Shown here: one piece after another, positions 9,517 to 17,384 of the stretch
Layout: every line of letters starts with the position of its first letter
Numbering within the stretch: the stretch's first letter is position 1
Assembly (NCBI GenBank): GCA_020635355.1
Contig: JACJZW010000006.1
Span: 115,521-179,520 of the forward strand
Origin: Flavobacteriales bacterium
GTDB lineage: Bacteria > Bacteroidota > Bacteroidia > NS11-12g > UBA9320
Direction of reading: 5' to 3'
DNA: 64,000 nucleotides
The notes under the pieces: generated by a model
Told to the model about the DNA's origin: nothing
Databases searched by the model: none
Seen by the model: only the letters and a program-made list of their open reading frames with translations
Translations under genes and position numbers: made by a program

Positions 9517-9524
9517 CAAAGATA
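9517..9524 (-). promoter_or_regulatory. Promoter -7 box (TATCTTTG) of the TonB receptor gene
   Basis: TATCTTTG on the reverse strand is an exact TAnnTTTG match 6 nt before the ATG at 9510. It overlaps the alternative TTG start at 9519, which argues against that start. No TTTG element lies at the usual -33 spacing. Confidence 0.45.
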
Positions 9525-9595
9525 TACGTGAACAAACGCGCAGCGCGTGTGGAGTTGTTAAACCTTTGTCAACCTTGGATAACCGCAGAGTCCGA

Positions 9596-10468
9596 TCAAT
9601 TCGACGTTTGTGTCACCTGACGGCTCACTTGTCGGCGCTTAAACAAATCAACAGCAAACACGATGGCAAAGACCAAACCGATAACCGACGAAATGGCACC
9701 GGCGATGGATCCATTGAGCCAAACGGCTGTGTAATAGCCAATTATGGAGCACACGATGCCAATTAGAATTGAGAGATAAATCATCCTCTTGAAGGAGTGC
9801 GTGAGGAGGTAGGCCGTTGCCGGCGGACCCGCAATAAAAGCAATCACCAGTACGGCGCCAACTGATTCAAAACTTACGACCGTGGTGAGTGATACACCGG
9901 CCATGAGGTAGTATTGCCAGAATACGACATTGATGCCAATGGCGGATGCAAAGGCTTCATCAAAGGTGGTGAGCACCAGTTTACGGTAGGCCATTATTAC
10001 GGCTGAAACAATGATGATTAAGGTGGTTAACAGAATCCAGAACTGACGAGGGCCAATGTTCAATTCACCGATAAAGAGTGTGTCAATGGGTACATAAGCG
10101 ATTTCACCGTAAAGCACGCATTCCTGATCTAAATCAACGTTGGATCCAAAAAACGAGATCAGGATGATGCCCACGGCAAACAGGAAGGTGTATGAAATTC
10201 CGATGCTGGCATCGTTCTGGAGCTTCACCTTTTTGTTGAAGAATTGAATGAAGGTGGTTACGATCATTCCACTAGCAGCGGCTCCCATAAGCATGGGAAA
10301 GGAAGCGCGGCTGTTGGTCAGGAAATAGGCAATTACAATACCGGGTAAGACGGCATGGGAAATGGCATCGCCCACCATAGCCATCCGCCGCATGATCAAA
10401 AAACTTCCTAGAATGGCTGCGTTGGCGGCCACTAAAGAAGCAGTTATGATGATCCAGATATCGTTCAT
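9596..10468 (-). CDS. Metal ABC transporter permease (TroD/MntB/ZnuB family)
   Basis: This 290-residue integral membrane protein of the ABC-3 (Zn/Mn/Fe) permease family has eight or nine hydrophobic segments. Family landmarks are RRMAMVGDAISHAVLPGIVIAYF near the N-terminus, FDEAFASAIGINVVFWQYYLMAG in the middle and VGAVLVIAFIAGPPATAYLLT. It moves divalent metal across the inner membrane with the ATPase and the second permease upstream. Its ATG overlaps the stop of the fused permease by one base (TGATG), indicating translational coupling. It is last of the four transporter genes, and the TonB receptor follows 85 nt downstream with its own promoter box. Confidence 0.9.
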   Translation of the reverse strand: MNDIWIIITASLVAANAAILGSFLIMRRMAMVGDAISHAVLPGIVIAYFLTNSRASFPMLMGAAASGMIVTTFIQFFNKKVKLQNDASIGISYTFLFAVGIILISFFGSNVDLDQECVLYGEIAYVPIDTLFIGELNIGPRQFWILLTTLIIIVSAVIMAYRKLVLTTFDEAFASAIGINVVFWQYYLMAGVSLTTVVSFESVGAVLVIAFIAGPPATAYLLTHSFKRMIYLSILIGIVCSIIGYYTAVWLNGSIAGAISSVIGLVFAIVFAVDLFKRRQVSRQVTQTSN

Positions 10469-11763
10469 CAGTATGGAATTTCACTGTTGTGTGGATCCAG
10501 TTTGGGGAAGTCCAGCTGCTCTTCCAATTCGCGCTCTATTTCCGGTGTGATCACGTGTTCAATACCCTCCGCATCGTCGTGAACGTGATCGGGTTGAAGG
10601 TGCATGTATTTGGATATGTAGAGTTCCCAAAGTCGATGTTTGCGCACAATGGCCCGTGCCTCTCGCTTGCCCTCTTCTGTTGTTTGATAGCCTTGCCGGT
10701 CGTTCCCGATTAACCATCCTTCCTTTCGCAACAGCTTCAGTCCGCTGCGAAGTGTCGTGTTCTCCATTCGGGCATTCTCGGCAATTTCTGAGAATTGAAA
10801 TCCCGAATTATCCGGTTGTTCGCTGTTCAGAGCGTAGAATAATTTGATGGTATTCTCTTTAAGTATTTTCACATTGTTCCGACGGCGCAAGTTCCACGAT
10901 TTTAAAATGCCGGTTTTGGAGCCGATGATGGCACTGAGGAAGGCCAGCAATGAAACAATTACCACAATCCATGGACCGGTTGGCATTCCATTGTAGGTGT
11001 AGGATACTGCTGACCCAATAATGCCGCTGATGGAGGCGAACAGAACAGCAAGAATGGCCAAAATATGGATTTTGTTGGTCCAGAACCGGGCAGCGGCTGC
11101 TGGTGTGATCAGCAACGCCGACATCAACACCACACCCACGGCTTGAACTCCCATGGCCACCGTAATCACCGTGATGATGGACAAAATGAGTTTCAACCAG
11201 GCAATCGGAAATCCAATGGCATTGGCATAACCTTCATCGAAAGACAAAATGGAAAAACCCCGGAAGAAGATCAACGTAAGGACGAGGATGACAATTCCAA
11301 CCGATCCAAACAGGACGATATCGGATTGATTCATTGCTGAGGCCCGACCAAAAATAAACTGATCCAAACCACTTTGTGAACCGGCTCCCGTATGTTGAAT
11401 GTGGGTCAGTAGCAATACGCCAATTCCAAAGAATACACTTAAGATGAGGGCGATGGCTGTATCGCTTTTGATCTTGCTGTGTCGGGTGATGTACTCCACC
11501 AGATAGGTGGAAATCCATCCGGTGATGGTGGCGCCAATGATTAGATAAAGCACATTTTTTTGGTGTCCGATAATGAATGCCAGAGCAATACCAGGTAAAA
11601 CAGCGTGCGAGATGACATCACCAATTAACGATCGTTTACGCAGAAAGGTGAAGGTCCCCACCAATCCTGAAATGGCGCATAGAATTAAACTTCCCAGAAA
11701 CACCACCTTGACGTTGGGTTCCGAGAAAGTGAAAAACGATATGATTTCCCGGATGAAGGTCAT
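10468..11763 (-). CDS. Metal ABC transporter permease fused to a C-terminal MntR/DtxR-like regulator
   Basis: This 431-residue two-part protein has, at residues 1-290, an ABC-3 permease (FLRKRSLIGDVISHAVLPGIALAF; FDEGYANAIGFPIAWLKL; VGVVLMSALLITPAAAARF). Residues about 300-431 resemble a DtxR/MntR repressor: a winged helix (FSEIAENARMENTTLRSGL then LLRKEGWL) followed by the metal-binding dimerisation domain. The expected metal ligands are all present: H376, E380, H395, E399, E402 and H403. Glutamate at 399, where DtxR has cysteine, is the manganese-type MntR pattern. The regulator would face the cytoplasm. Comparable fusions are known in Bacteroidota. Whether this one binds DNA while membrane-tethered is unknown. 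The start overlaps the ATPase stop (ATGA). Confidence 0.87.
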   Translation of the reverse strand: MTFIREIISFFTFSEPNVKVVFLGSLILCAISGLVGTFTFLRKRSLIGDVISHAVLPGIALAFIIGHQKNVLYLIIGATITGWISTYLVEYITRHSKIKSDTAIALILSVFFGIGVLLLTHIQHTGAGSQSGLDQFIFGRASAMNQSDIVLFGSVGIVILVLTLIFFRGFSILSFDEGYANAIGFPIAWLKLILSIITVITVAMGVQAVGVVLMSALLITPAAAARFWTNKIHILAILAVLFASISGIIGSAVSYTYNGMPTGPWIVVIVSLLAFLSAIIGSKTGILKSWNLRRRNNVKILKENTIKLFYALNSEQPDNSGFQFSEIAENARMENTTLRSGLKLLRKEGWLIGNDRQGYQTTEEGKREARAIVRKHRLWELYISKYMHLQPDHVHDDAEGIEHVITPEIERELEEQLDFPKLDPHNSEIPY

Positions 11764-12539
11764 TTGTGCCGCATCGGAAAGGACTTTTCCTGAAGTAAAC
11801 TAGCCACCTTACTCAAGGTAGTGAGTGTACCACCGTATGTTTCGGTCAAGGTCTCCTGATTGAATACATCTTCTACCGGGCCTACACGAACCAGACGGGT
11901 ATTGAGCAACACCATCCACTCAAAGTAGTCTTGAGCCGTGTGAAGGTCATGATGAACCACAATCAAGGTTTTCCCTTGGTCGCGCATGGATTTAAGCAAA
12001 TTGATGATGGCTTCTTCAGTGGCTGCATCTACCCCAACAAATGGTTCATCCATGAAGTAGATATCCGCCTGTTGTGCCAGCGCTCTTGCCAGAAAAACGC
12101 GCTGTTGCTGACCACCGCTCAGTTGCGAAATCTGCCGTTGTGCAAAAGCCGTCATATTCACTTTTTCCAGACTTTCCTCAATGATGGATTTGTCCTCAGC
12201 CGACAGTCTTTTAAGCATCCCCTTTCGGGCATAACGGCCCATGGCTACCACATCCCAAACGCTGGCAGGAAAGTCCCAATCAACCGATTGCCTTTGCGGA
12301 ACATAGGACACACGCTCCCGAACATCGTCCAAATCCTTGTCAAATATTTTGGCGTAGCCGATGTTGGGCTCAATAATGCCCATTATGGCTTTGAGTAGGG
12401 TTGACTTACCTGAACCATTGGGCCCCATCACTCCAATGATTTTTCCGGCAGGTAGTGTAAAATCAATATTCCAAATGGCGGGTTTCTTGTTATAGATAAC
12501 CGTCAGGTTGTGCGTTTCTACTGAGTTTCCAGTCATCAT
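11760..12539 (-). CDS. Metal ABC transporter ATP-binding protein (TroB/MntA/ZnuC family)
   Basis: This 259-residue ABC ATPase powers the metal transporter from the cytoplasmic face. Walker A is GPNGSGKST (residues 39-47), the signature motif LSGGQQQR, Walker B IYFMDEP, and the switch histidine lies in VVHHDLH. WDFPASVWDVVAMGR is typical of the Mn/Zn/Fe branch. The first of two tandem ATGs overlaps the TGA stop of the substrate-binding protein gene, and its own stop overlaps the fused-permease start. The operon order is therefore binding protein, ATPase, permease-regulator, permease. Confidence 0.94.
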   Translation of the reverse strand: MMTGNSVETHNLTVIYNKKPAIWNIDFTLPAGKIIGVMGPNGSGKSTLLKAIMGIIEPNIGYAKIFDKDLDDVRERVSYVPQRQSVDWDFPASVWDVVAMGRYARKGMLKRLSAEDKSIIEESLEKVNMTAFAQRQISQLSGGQQQRVFLARALAQQADIYFMDEPFVGVDAATEEAIINLLKSMRDQGKTLIVVHHDLHTAQDYFEWMVLLNTRLVRVGPVEDVFNQETLTETYGGTLTTLSKVASLLQEKSFPMRHK

Positions 12540-13456
12540 TTCAAGGCGTTAACAATGGTGGATACATTGAATTGTATCATTCCCAAATAAGTACCTTCCG
12601 GGGTTCGGGCGGCACCGAGGGCGTCAGAGAAGAGCTCTCCGCCAACGGTTACGTCATGCCCTTTAGCCTTGCAACCATCAATTACGGACCTAAGGGCTTT
12701 TTGGGGTACGGAGTTCTCTACGAAAACGGCTTTAATCTTATGATCAATAATGAAGTTTACCATGTCGGTCACGTCTTTCAATCCGGATTCCGAGAGTGTC
12801 GAAATTCCCTGAAGTCCACGCACGTGAAAGTTAAAGCTCTTACCAAAGTATTCAAAGGCGTCGTGAGAGGTGATAAGGATACGCTTTTCCGTGGGTAAGG
12901 TTTCAATTTCGGCCCGACAAAGAGTATGTATACTATCCAAGTCATGAAGATATTGGGTCGTGTTTTGGTCGATGGATTCCTTCATCGCAGGAAATGATTT
13001 GCCCAATTCGCCGGAAATGTAGACAACACCCTTTCTCCAAATGGTCATGTCAAACCAAATGTGTGGGTCGTGTACGTTGGCATCAGCATTAATCGTACGG
13101 ATATCGGCTTCAGCCAAACCATCTGAAACGGCTAAAACGGTTTTGGATCGTTTCAATTTTTCAAGAACCTCGGACATCTTTCCTTCGAGGTGAAGTCCGT
13201 TGTAAACGATGAGATCGGCGTTTTGTAGTAAGCTGACGTCTCCCTGAGAGGCCTTATACAGATGTGGGTCAACTCCGGGGCCCATGAGGGATTTAACCTC
13301 TATTTGATCACCGGTAAGGTTGCGAACAACATCAGCGATAATACTTGTCGTTACAACAATTTCTGGTTTGGTGTTCTCCTCGGGAGTGGATGTACAGGCT
13401 GAAATCAACAGCACAAAAACCAACAGAAGGGCGGGTAGGTTAATTTGTCTTGGCAT
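12536..13456 (-). CDS. Metal ABC transporter substrate-binding lipoprotein (TroA/ZnuA/MntC family)
   Basis: This 306-residue cluster A-I metal-binding lipoprotein has lipobox LLISAC (Cys21). Residues typical of the metal site are visible: the histidine of GVDPHLYKAS, the histidine of HDPHIWFDM, the glutamate in VFVENSVPQ and the aspartate late in GGELFSD. It captures Mn, Zn or Fe in the periplasm. There is no His-rich loop of the zinc-specific ZnuA type, so Mn or Fe is more likely. The frame extends upstream to a TTG at 13594, but the ATG at 13456 fits the signal peptide and lies 4 nt after a TAnnTTTG box. It is first gene of the transporter operon. Confidence 0.92.
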   Translation of the reverse strand: MPRQINLPALLLVFVLLISACTSTPEENTKPEIVVTTSIIADVVRNLTGDQIEVKSLMGPGVDPHLYKASQGDVSLLQNADLIVYNGLHLEGKMSEVLEKLKRSKTVLAVSDGLAEADIRTINADANVHDPHIWFDMTIWRKGVVYISGELGKSFPAMKESIDQNTTQYLHDLDSIHTLCRAEIETLPTEKRILITSHDAFEYFGKSFNFHVRGLQGISTLSESGLKDVTDMVNFIIDHKIKAVFVENSVPQKALRSVIDGCKAKGHDVTVGGELFSDALGAARTPEGTYLGMIQFNVSTIVNALK

Positions 13457-13460
13457 TGAA

Positions 13461-13468
13461 CAAAGATA
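13461..13468 (-). promoter_or_regulatory. Promoter -7 box (TATCTTTG) of the metal-transporter operon
   Basis: The reverse strand has TATCTTTG, an exact TAnnTTTG match, only 4 nt before the ATG at 13456. The same octamer precedes the TonB receptor and gpmI genes. No -33 TTTG is visible at standard spacing. No DtxR/MntR-like palindrome was recognised nearby. Confidence 0.45.
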
Positions 13469-13545
13469 CCAATGTGCGCCTGATAAGTATGGGCGGGGAC
13501 CGGGAAGGTTTGGAAAGTAGATCAGGGAGGGTGTAAACTCGACAC

Positions 13546-13573
13546 AAAAAAAACAGCCGACTCCCGTCGGCTG
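13546..13573 (-). terminator. Intrinsic terminator for an unidentified leftward transcript
   Basis: A perfect 8-bp stem (CAGCCGAC / GTCGGCTG, 13554-13561 and 13566-13573) has a 4-nt loop and is followed on the reverse strand by eight T residues (13546-13553). It is oriented to end transcription coming from higher coordinates. No annotated leftward gene lies there. The nearest candidate is a 16-codon frame starting at GTG and stopping at the TAA at 13595-13597. Confidence 0.8.
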
Positions 13574-13804
13574 CCTTAGATGTCGTAAAACCAATTAATC
13601 TTCGTCGTAAGAAAACTTATTGACTAAATAATAGATTACACACACAACGGTATCAGCGGAGGATTAGTTTAGAGTCATTGTCATCAGAATGTCATAATGA
13701 AATAGTTAGGTCCTACCCAGGGCAATAGGCACTTTTTTCTGCGATCGATTTACCGATTTGGTCATAATAGAATGGAACTTGAGTCGTGAATACCTTAAGC
13801 CCAT
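13574..13804. other. Intergenic region with a possible short leftward transcript
   Basis: Most of the 365-nt gap between the metal operon and the rightward gene at 13822 has no long frame. On the reverse strand a short frame ends at a TAA (13595-13597), just upstream of a strong terminator. It is open only back to a stop about 70 nt earlier and would encode at most about 16 residues from a GTG, ending VNKFSYDED. It may be a tiny protein, a gene remnant or a small RNA. I cannot decide between these. Confidence 0.3.
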
Positions 13805-13812
13805 TATGTTTG
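13805..13812 (+). promoter_or_regulatory. Promoter -7 box (TATGTTTG) of the 13822 gene
   Basis: An exact TAnnTTTG match ends 9 nt before the ATG at 13822. A TTG lies 23 nt upstream (13779-13781), slightly farther than the usual spacing. The box excludes the in-frame upstream start at 13786. Confidence 0.45.
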
Positions 13813-13821
13813 CTGTCCGAT

Positions 13822-14436
13822 ATGAAACACCTTCTGTTCACCTTGGTTATGATGCTTCAGCTTGTTCTACCCGTTATCGGGCAAACCGAGGTGGATAGCG
13901 TCCTAACCGACACGCTAAGGGCAGATAGCACCGTGTTGGTGGACACGATTCCCATGCGTGTGGATTCGCTGGAACTGAAATACGGAGTCAAATTGTTTGA
14001 TACCATTCCTGACCTGGCAGAAGCCGTGATGGAAGCCTTGAGGAGCAGGAAGTTTGAAGATCTAACTCCATTCATTGCTACCGTGGAAATGATCAAGGTG
14101 GAATACGATACGCTCGATCTGGCCTACCTGAACCGTTTGGCCGGGGTGAAGTATCAGTACATGTATAATCAATTGAGAAAGCAACACGTCAAGGTGGTGA
14201 CCTATGCCAAGCGATACCATTTGAATTTAAAGATGATGGAGTTGGTGCGTCACCGATATCGGGAACGCGTGCATCCGGAAGGGCATGAATATGCTGAAGT
14301 GACCTACCTGTGTAGATATGGTAGACACTCTTTCTACATCAGCTTCGTGGCCATAAAGATTATTGACCGTTGGTTTCTGGCTGATGAGCTCAAGATCGAA
14401 GAGTTGCTCGAACCGTCTGAATCAGGTAGACGGTAA
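13822..14436 (+). CDS. Secreted protein of unknown function
   Basis: This 204-residue protein has a signal peptide (MKHLLFTLVMMLQLVLPVIGQ). The frame opens at 13786, but ATG 13822 follows the promoter box and yields the proper signal peptide. The mature part starts with a short Asp/Thr/Val-rich stretch. A basic, probably helical and strand-mixed region (about 75-195) follows, rich in Arg, Lys and Tyr, for example YMYNQLRKQHVKVVTYAKRYH. No lipobox or known motif is seen. Its end overlaps the small leftward gene at 14422 by 15 nt, tail to tail. Confidence 0.7.
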   Translation: MKHLLFTLVMMLQLVLPVIGQTEVDSVLTDTLRADSTVLVDTIPMRVDSLELKYGVKLFDTIPDLAEAVMEALRSRKFEDLTPFIATVEMIKVEYDTLDLAYLNRLAGVKYQYMYNQLRKQHVKVVTYAKRYHLNLKMMELVRHRYRERVHPEGHEYAEVTYLCRYGRHSFYISFVAIKIIDRWFLADELKIEELLEPSESGRR

Positions 14437-14646
14437 TTTCTTTTCGTAGACGTAGTATTTGCCGTCCTTCAACACAACTATGTGATCGCCGGTATCAAAA
14501 ATCTGATCCTTCACCGGTTGAACAACCAATTGCGGAACATCATTTTGTTGGCTTACCGGAGGAGTCATCACACCGTTGAGTAACATGTACTGAAGGAGCA
14601 ATAACGACCCGAAAAGAATCAGTGCAACAAAGACAATTTTTTTCAT
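14422..14646 (-). CDS. Small membrane-anchored protein of unknown function
   Basis: This 74-residue protein has one N-terminal hydrophobic segment (KKIVFVALILFGSLLLLQYMLL), a short Pro/Gln/Val linker, and a compact C-terminal end containing DTGDHIVVLKDGKYYVYEKK that may form a small beta structure. Lys-Lys next to the initiator suggests the N-terminus stays inside, with the C-terminal domain in the periplasm. It overlaps the 3' end of the 13822 gene on the opposite strand. The gap to the next gene holds no obvious terminator. Confidence 0.6.
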   Translation of the reverse strand: MKKIVFVALILFGSLLLLQYMLLNGVMTPPVSQQNDVPQLVVQPVKDQIFDTGDHIVVLKDGKYYVYEKKLPST

Positions 14647-14727
14647 GACGGGGATTACTTTCCTTATGTCAAACGCCCAAAATTAGCTGATTGTTGTAAC
14701 CTTGCATATCATAGAAATGTAAGAACG

Positions 14728-16068
14728 GTGAAGGTCCATTTGATATCGATTGGTGGTGCGGTGATGCATAATCTGGCACTTGAATTAAAGCGTAATGGTC
14801 ATACGGTAACAGGAAGTGACGATGAGGTTTTCGAGCCGTCAAAATCCCGTCTCAGGGAAGCCGGATTGCTTCCAACCAAAATGGGGTGGAAGGCAGATCG
14901 CATTACCGCAGATCTGGATGTTGTTATTCTGGGCATGCACGCCCGGGAGGATAACCCGGAATTGCAACGCGCGAGAGAATTGAATTTAACCATTCAATCA
15001 TTCCCGGAATTTGTTGCAGAACGATCGGCAGATAAGATGCGATTGGTGATTGCTGGAAGTCACGGTAAAACCACTACAACAGCCATGGTGATGCACATTT
15101 TGCAACATCAGGGTATGGATTTCGACTATCTGGTGGGAAGTAAATTAGATGGTTTTGAGTTAATGGTTCGATTGTCGGATGCTCCAATAATCGTGATCGA
15201 GGGTGATGAATATCTCAGCTCTGCACTGGATTTGAATCCAAAGTTCTTATGGTATAAACCCCATGTTTCCGTTATTACTGGAATTGCCTGGGATCACATC
15301 AACGTTTTTCCAACCTACGAGCAATACGTTCATCAGTTCGAGCGATTTATCGATACACTACCGGAGGCCGCAGCCGTGTATTACTATGGCCCGGACCAGG
15401 ATCTTTCGGATCTGTTTAAACCGGACAAGCCCATCATTGCTGAGGCCTACGAGACTCCAGAGTTTCGAGTAACGGATCAGGGAGCGGTGGTGACGGTGAA
15501 TGGTCACGACTATCCTATGCAGGTGTTTGGAGCTCATAATTTTGCGAATATGCAGGGGGCTGTTCGCATGGTAGGTGAATTAGAAATATCCGAAGAAGAT
15601 GCCTGGAAGGCCTTATCCACGTTCAAGGGTACTGCCCGACGGTTGGAGAAAATGAATATCCCCAACATCCTGGCCTACAAGGATTTTGCCCACTCGCCAT
15701 CCAAGGTAAAAGCCACCGTAGAGGCTGTTCGTTCCATGTATCCGGAAAAATCCCTGGTGGCGGCTCTTGAATTGCACACATTTTCCAGCTTGAACAAGGA
15801 CTTTATCCCACATTACAACGGCACCATGAATCAGGCAGACCGGGCATTTGTACATTACAACCCACATGTTCTCGAGATGAAATCAATGCCTGATTTGCCT
15901 GAAGGTTATGTGCAGGAACAATTGGGAAATGTTCAAGTGATTACGAAGGTGGAGGAACTGAAAAATCAGATCGCGCAACAGCCTCCGGAAAATGCCGTGT
16001 ATCTGTTTATGTCATCAGGAAACTGGGCCGGAACAGATTGGGTTGAGGTACTTAGGAAAAGAGATTAA
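14728..16068 (+). CDS. mpl: Mpl-type Mur ligase (UDP-MurNAc:peptide ligase)
   Basis: This 446-residue Mur ligase has an N-terminal UDP-binding Rossmann part (MKVHLISIGGAVMHNLALEL, GSDDEVFEPSK), the ATP loop GSHGKTTTT (about 110-118), VIEGDEYLSSALD and WDHINVFPTYEQY in the central domain, and AYKDFAHSPSKVKAT in the C-terminal domain. The HSPS stretch, where MurC has HHPT, and the overall order match Mpl, which re-attaches recycled tripeptide to UDP-N-acetylmuramate during peptidoglycan recycling. The start codon is GTG. The stop shares 4 nt with the convergent thioredoxin-like gene. Confidence 0.88.
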   Translation: MKVHLISIGGAVMHNLALELKRNGHTVTGSDDEVFEPSKSRLREAGLLPTKMGWKADRITADLDVVILGMHAREDNPELQRARELNLTIQSFPEFVAERSADKMRLVIAGSHGKTTTTAMVMHILQHQGMDFDYLVGSKLDGFELMVRLSDAPIIVIEGDEYLSSALDLNPKFLWYKPHVSVITGIAWDHINVFPTYEQYVHQFERFIDTLPEAAAVYYYGPDQDLSDLFKPDKPIIAEAYETPEFRVTDQGAVVTVNGHDYPMQVFGAHNFANMQGAVRMVGELEISEEDAWKALSTFKGTARRLEKMNIPNILAYKDFAHSPSKVKATVEAVRSMYPEKSLVAALELHTFSSLNKDFIPHYNGTMNQADRAFVHYNPHVLEMKSMPDLPEGYVQEQLGNVQVITKVEELKNQIAQQPPENAVYLFMSSGNWAGTDWVEVLRKRD

Positions 16069-16481
16069 TCCCGCGCTGAGTCTATCCCTTGTTGGATCTG
16101 AGCCTGACTGTGCCCTTTGCCATCAAAGCGGATGTGCTCTTTGCCATCCACATAGATTACAATCGTTGGGAAACCATTGATGTTCTTGCTTTTGACGATG
16201 TCTTTGTGCTCGTCATACTCAATTTCTCCAAAGCCCACTTCGGCATTTACCGCATCCTCAGAAACAGCTTCAACTGCTGGACGCTGTTCTTTACATAAGG
16301 TGCACCAGGAGGCGTGATAAAAGATCAAACTTACCCCAGAGGCAATTTTGGCGTCCATTTGTTCCTGAGTGGTGATGTCTTCAATATCATTGGTAGTAGG
16401 ATCTACCAAATCTTCCTTTTTGCAACCGGACCACAACACGGTGGCCAGTACCAGAATGAGGATGGGAGCGAATCGTTTCAT
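16065..16481 (-). CDS. Thioredoxin-fold lipoprotein
   Basis: This 138-residue lipoprotein has a lipobox (VLWSGC, Cys20) and a thioredoxin fold. The redox motif WCTLC (C60, C63) is preceded by LIFYHAS, and the cis-proline loop is NGFPTIVIYVDGKE. With both cysteines it should be redox-active in the periplasm, perhaps as a thiol reductase for envelope proteins. ATG 16481 is preferred to an upstream ATG at 16529 because it begins the signal peptide (MKRFAPILIL). It converges with mpl, sharing 4 nt. Confidence 0.85.
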   Translation of the reverse strand: MKRFAPILILVLATVLWSGCKKEDLVDPTTNDIEDITTQEQMDAKIASGVSLIFYHASWCTLCKEQRPAVEAVSEDAVNAEVGFGEIEYDEHKDIVKSKNINGFPTIVIYVDGKEHIRFDGKGHSQAQIQQGIDSARD

Positions 16482-16685
16482 ACTATGGGTGGTCGATTTG
16501 AATGGAATAACCTGACGAGGAGATATCAAAAAAAAACAAAGATTCTGGATATAGGTTCACGAGAGGCGTTTTGACATACGATCCTGTAAGACATTATGAC
16601 CGTAAGGTGGAATTGAATGATGATAGGTTGATGAATTACAGAGTCTTACGGGAATGCGTTGCTCAATAAGATTGGTTACATTGTT

Positions 16686-17351
16686 TCAAACCTTGCCTAA
16701 TTCATTGATGTCAACTGACTCCACGTATTTTCTGGAATAGCCTTCGTTCGAAACACGAATCATCGCTCGGCCAAGAGTGTCGGTGTCGGTCACCCATTTT
16801 TTTAGTCCTCGAAGCAGCGGGTAAAGGGGTTTCAGAATGGTGTAGAAGAATTGATACCAGGCCGTTTTGGAACGGATGCCTCGCATAGGTTGAATGAAGC
16901 CTGGCCGGAAGGCATATGCATCTCTGAATCCTTTGTGAATAATGGCATTTTCTGTTTTCCCCTTCACCCTCGCCCACATGGTTCGGGATTGTTCCGTTTC
17001 ATCGGTTCCAGCACCTGAAATGTAACAGAAAACCAGGTTGGGGGACGCTTTCATTAAGACATCGGCCATGGTCATAGTGAGATCATAGGTGAGACGGGAA
17101 TACTGTTTTTCATCCATTCCAACCGACGACACCCCTAAACAAAAGAAGCAGGCATCCAATTGGGTTAGTTGGTGTTCCAATCCCTCTAAATTGAAAAAAT
17201 CGGTGTGAAGAATTTCCGTGAGTTTCGGGTGTTGAATCCCGCAGGATGATCTGGATATGGACACAACTTCACTGATGTCAGCGTCATCCAAACAGGTGTA
17301 TAAAACACCTTTTCCAACCATTCCCGTTGTTCCTGTGATAACTACTCGCAT
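16686..17351 (-). CDS. NAD(P)-binding Rossmann protein (atypical SDR, NAD-dependent epimerase/HTATIP2-like)
   Basis: This 221-residue protein begins with a nucleotide-binding loop, MRVVITGTTGMVGKGVLYTC, then ACFFCLGVSSVGMDEKQYSRLTYDL and a conserved FCYISGAGTDETEQS strand. MWARVKGKTENAI is where classical SDRs have YxxxK; the tyrosine is replaced and the lysine kept. RPGFIQPM follows. This is the atypical short-chain dehydrogenase group that includes HTATIP2-like and NmrA-like proteins. The reaction is unknown. It stands alone, with about 200 nt before the Trx-like gene and 33 nt after the FG-GAP gene. Confidence 0.8.
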   Translation of the reverse strand: MRVVITGTTGMVGKGVLYTCLDDADISEVVSISRSSCGIQHPKLTEILHTDFFNLEGLEHQLTQLDACFFCLGVSSVGMDEKQYSRLTYDLTMTMADVLMKASPNLVFCYISGAGTDETEQSRTMWARVKGKTENAIIHKGFRDAYAFRPGFIQPMRGIRSKTAWYQFFYTILKPLYPLLRGLKKWVTDTDTLGRAMIRVSNEGYSRKYVESVDINELGKV

Positions 17352-17384
17352 TATGTTGGATACGTTAATTAAAGCCTAACTTAT

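Noticed and set aside
12536..13594. Longer metal-binding protein from TTG 13594
   Set aside because: It would read through the terminator and the promoter box and place a non-signal extension before the lipobox.
16583..16652. Inverted repeat CCTGTAAGAC / GTCTTACGGG with 50-nt spacing
   Set aside because: One mismatch, long spacing and no adjoining gene feature; probably chance.
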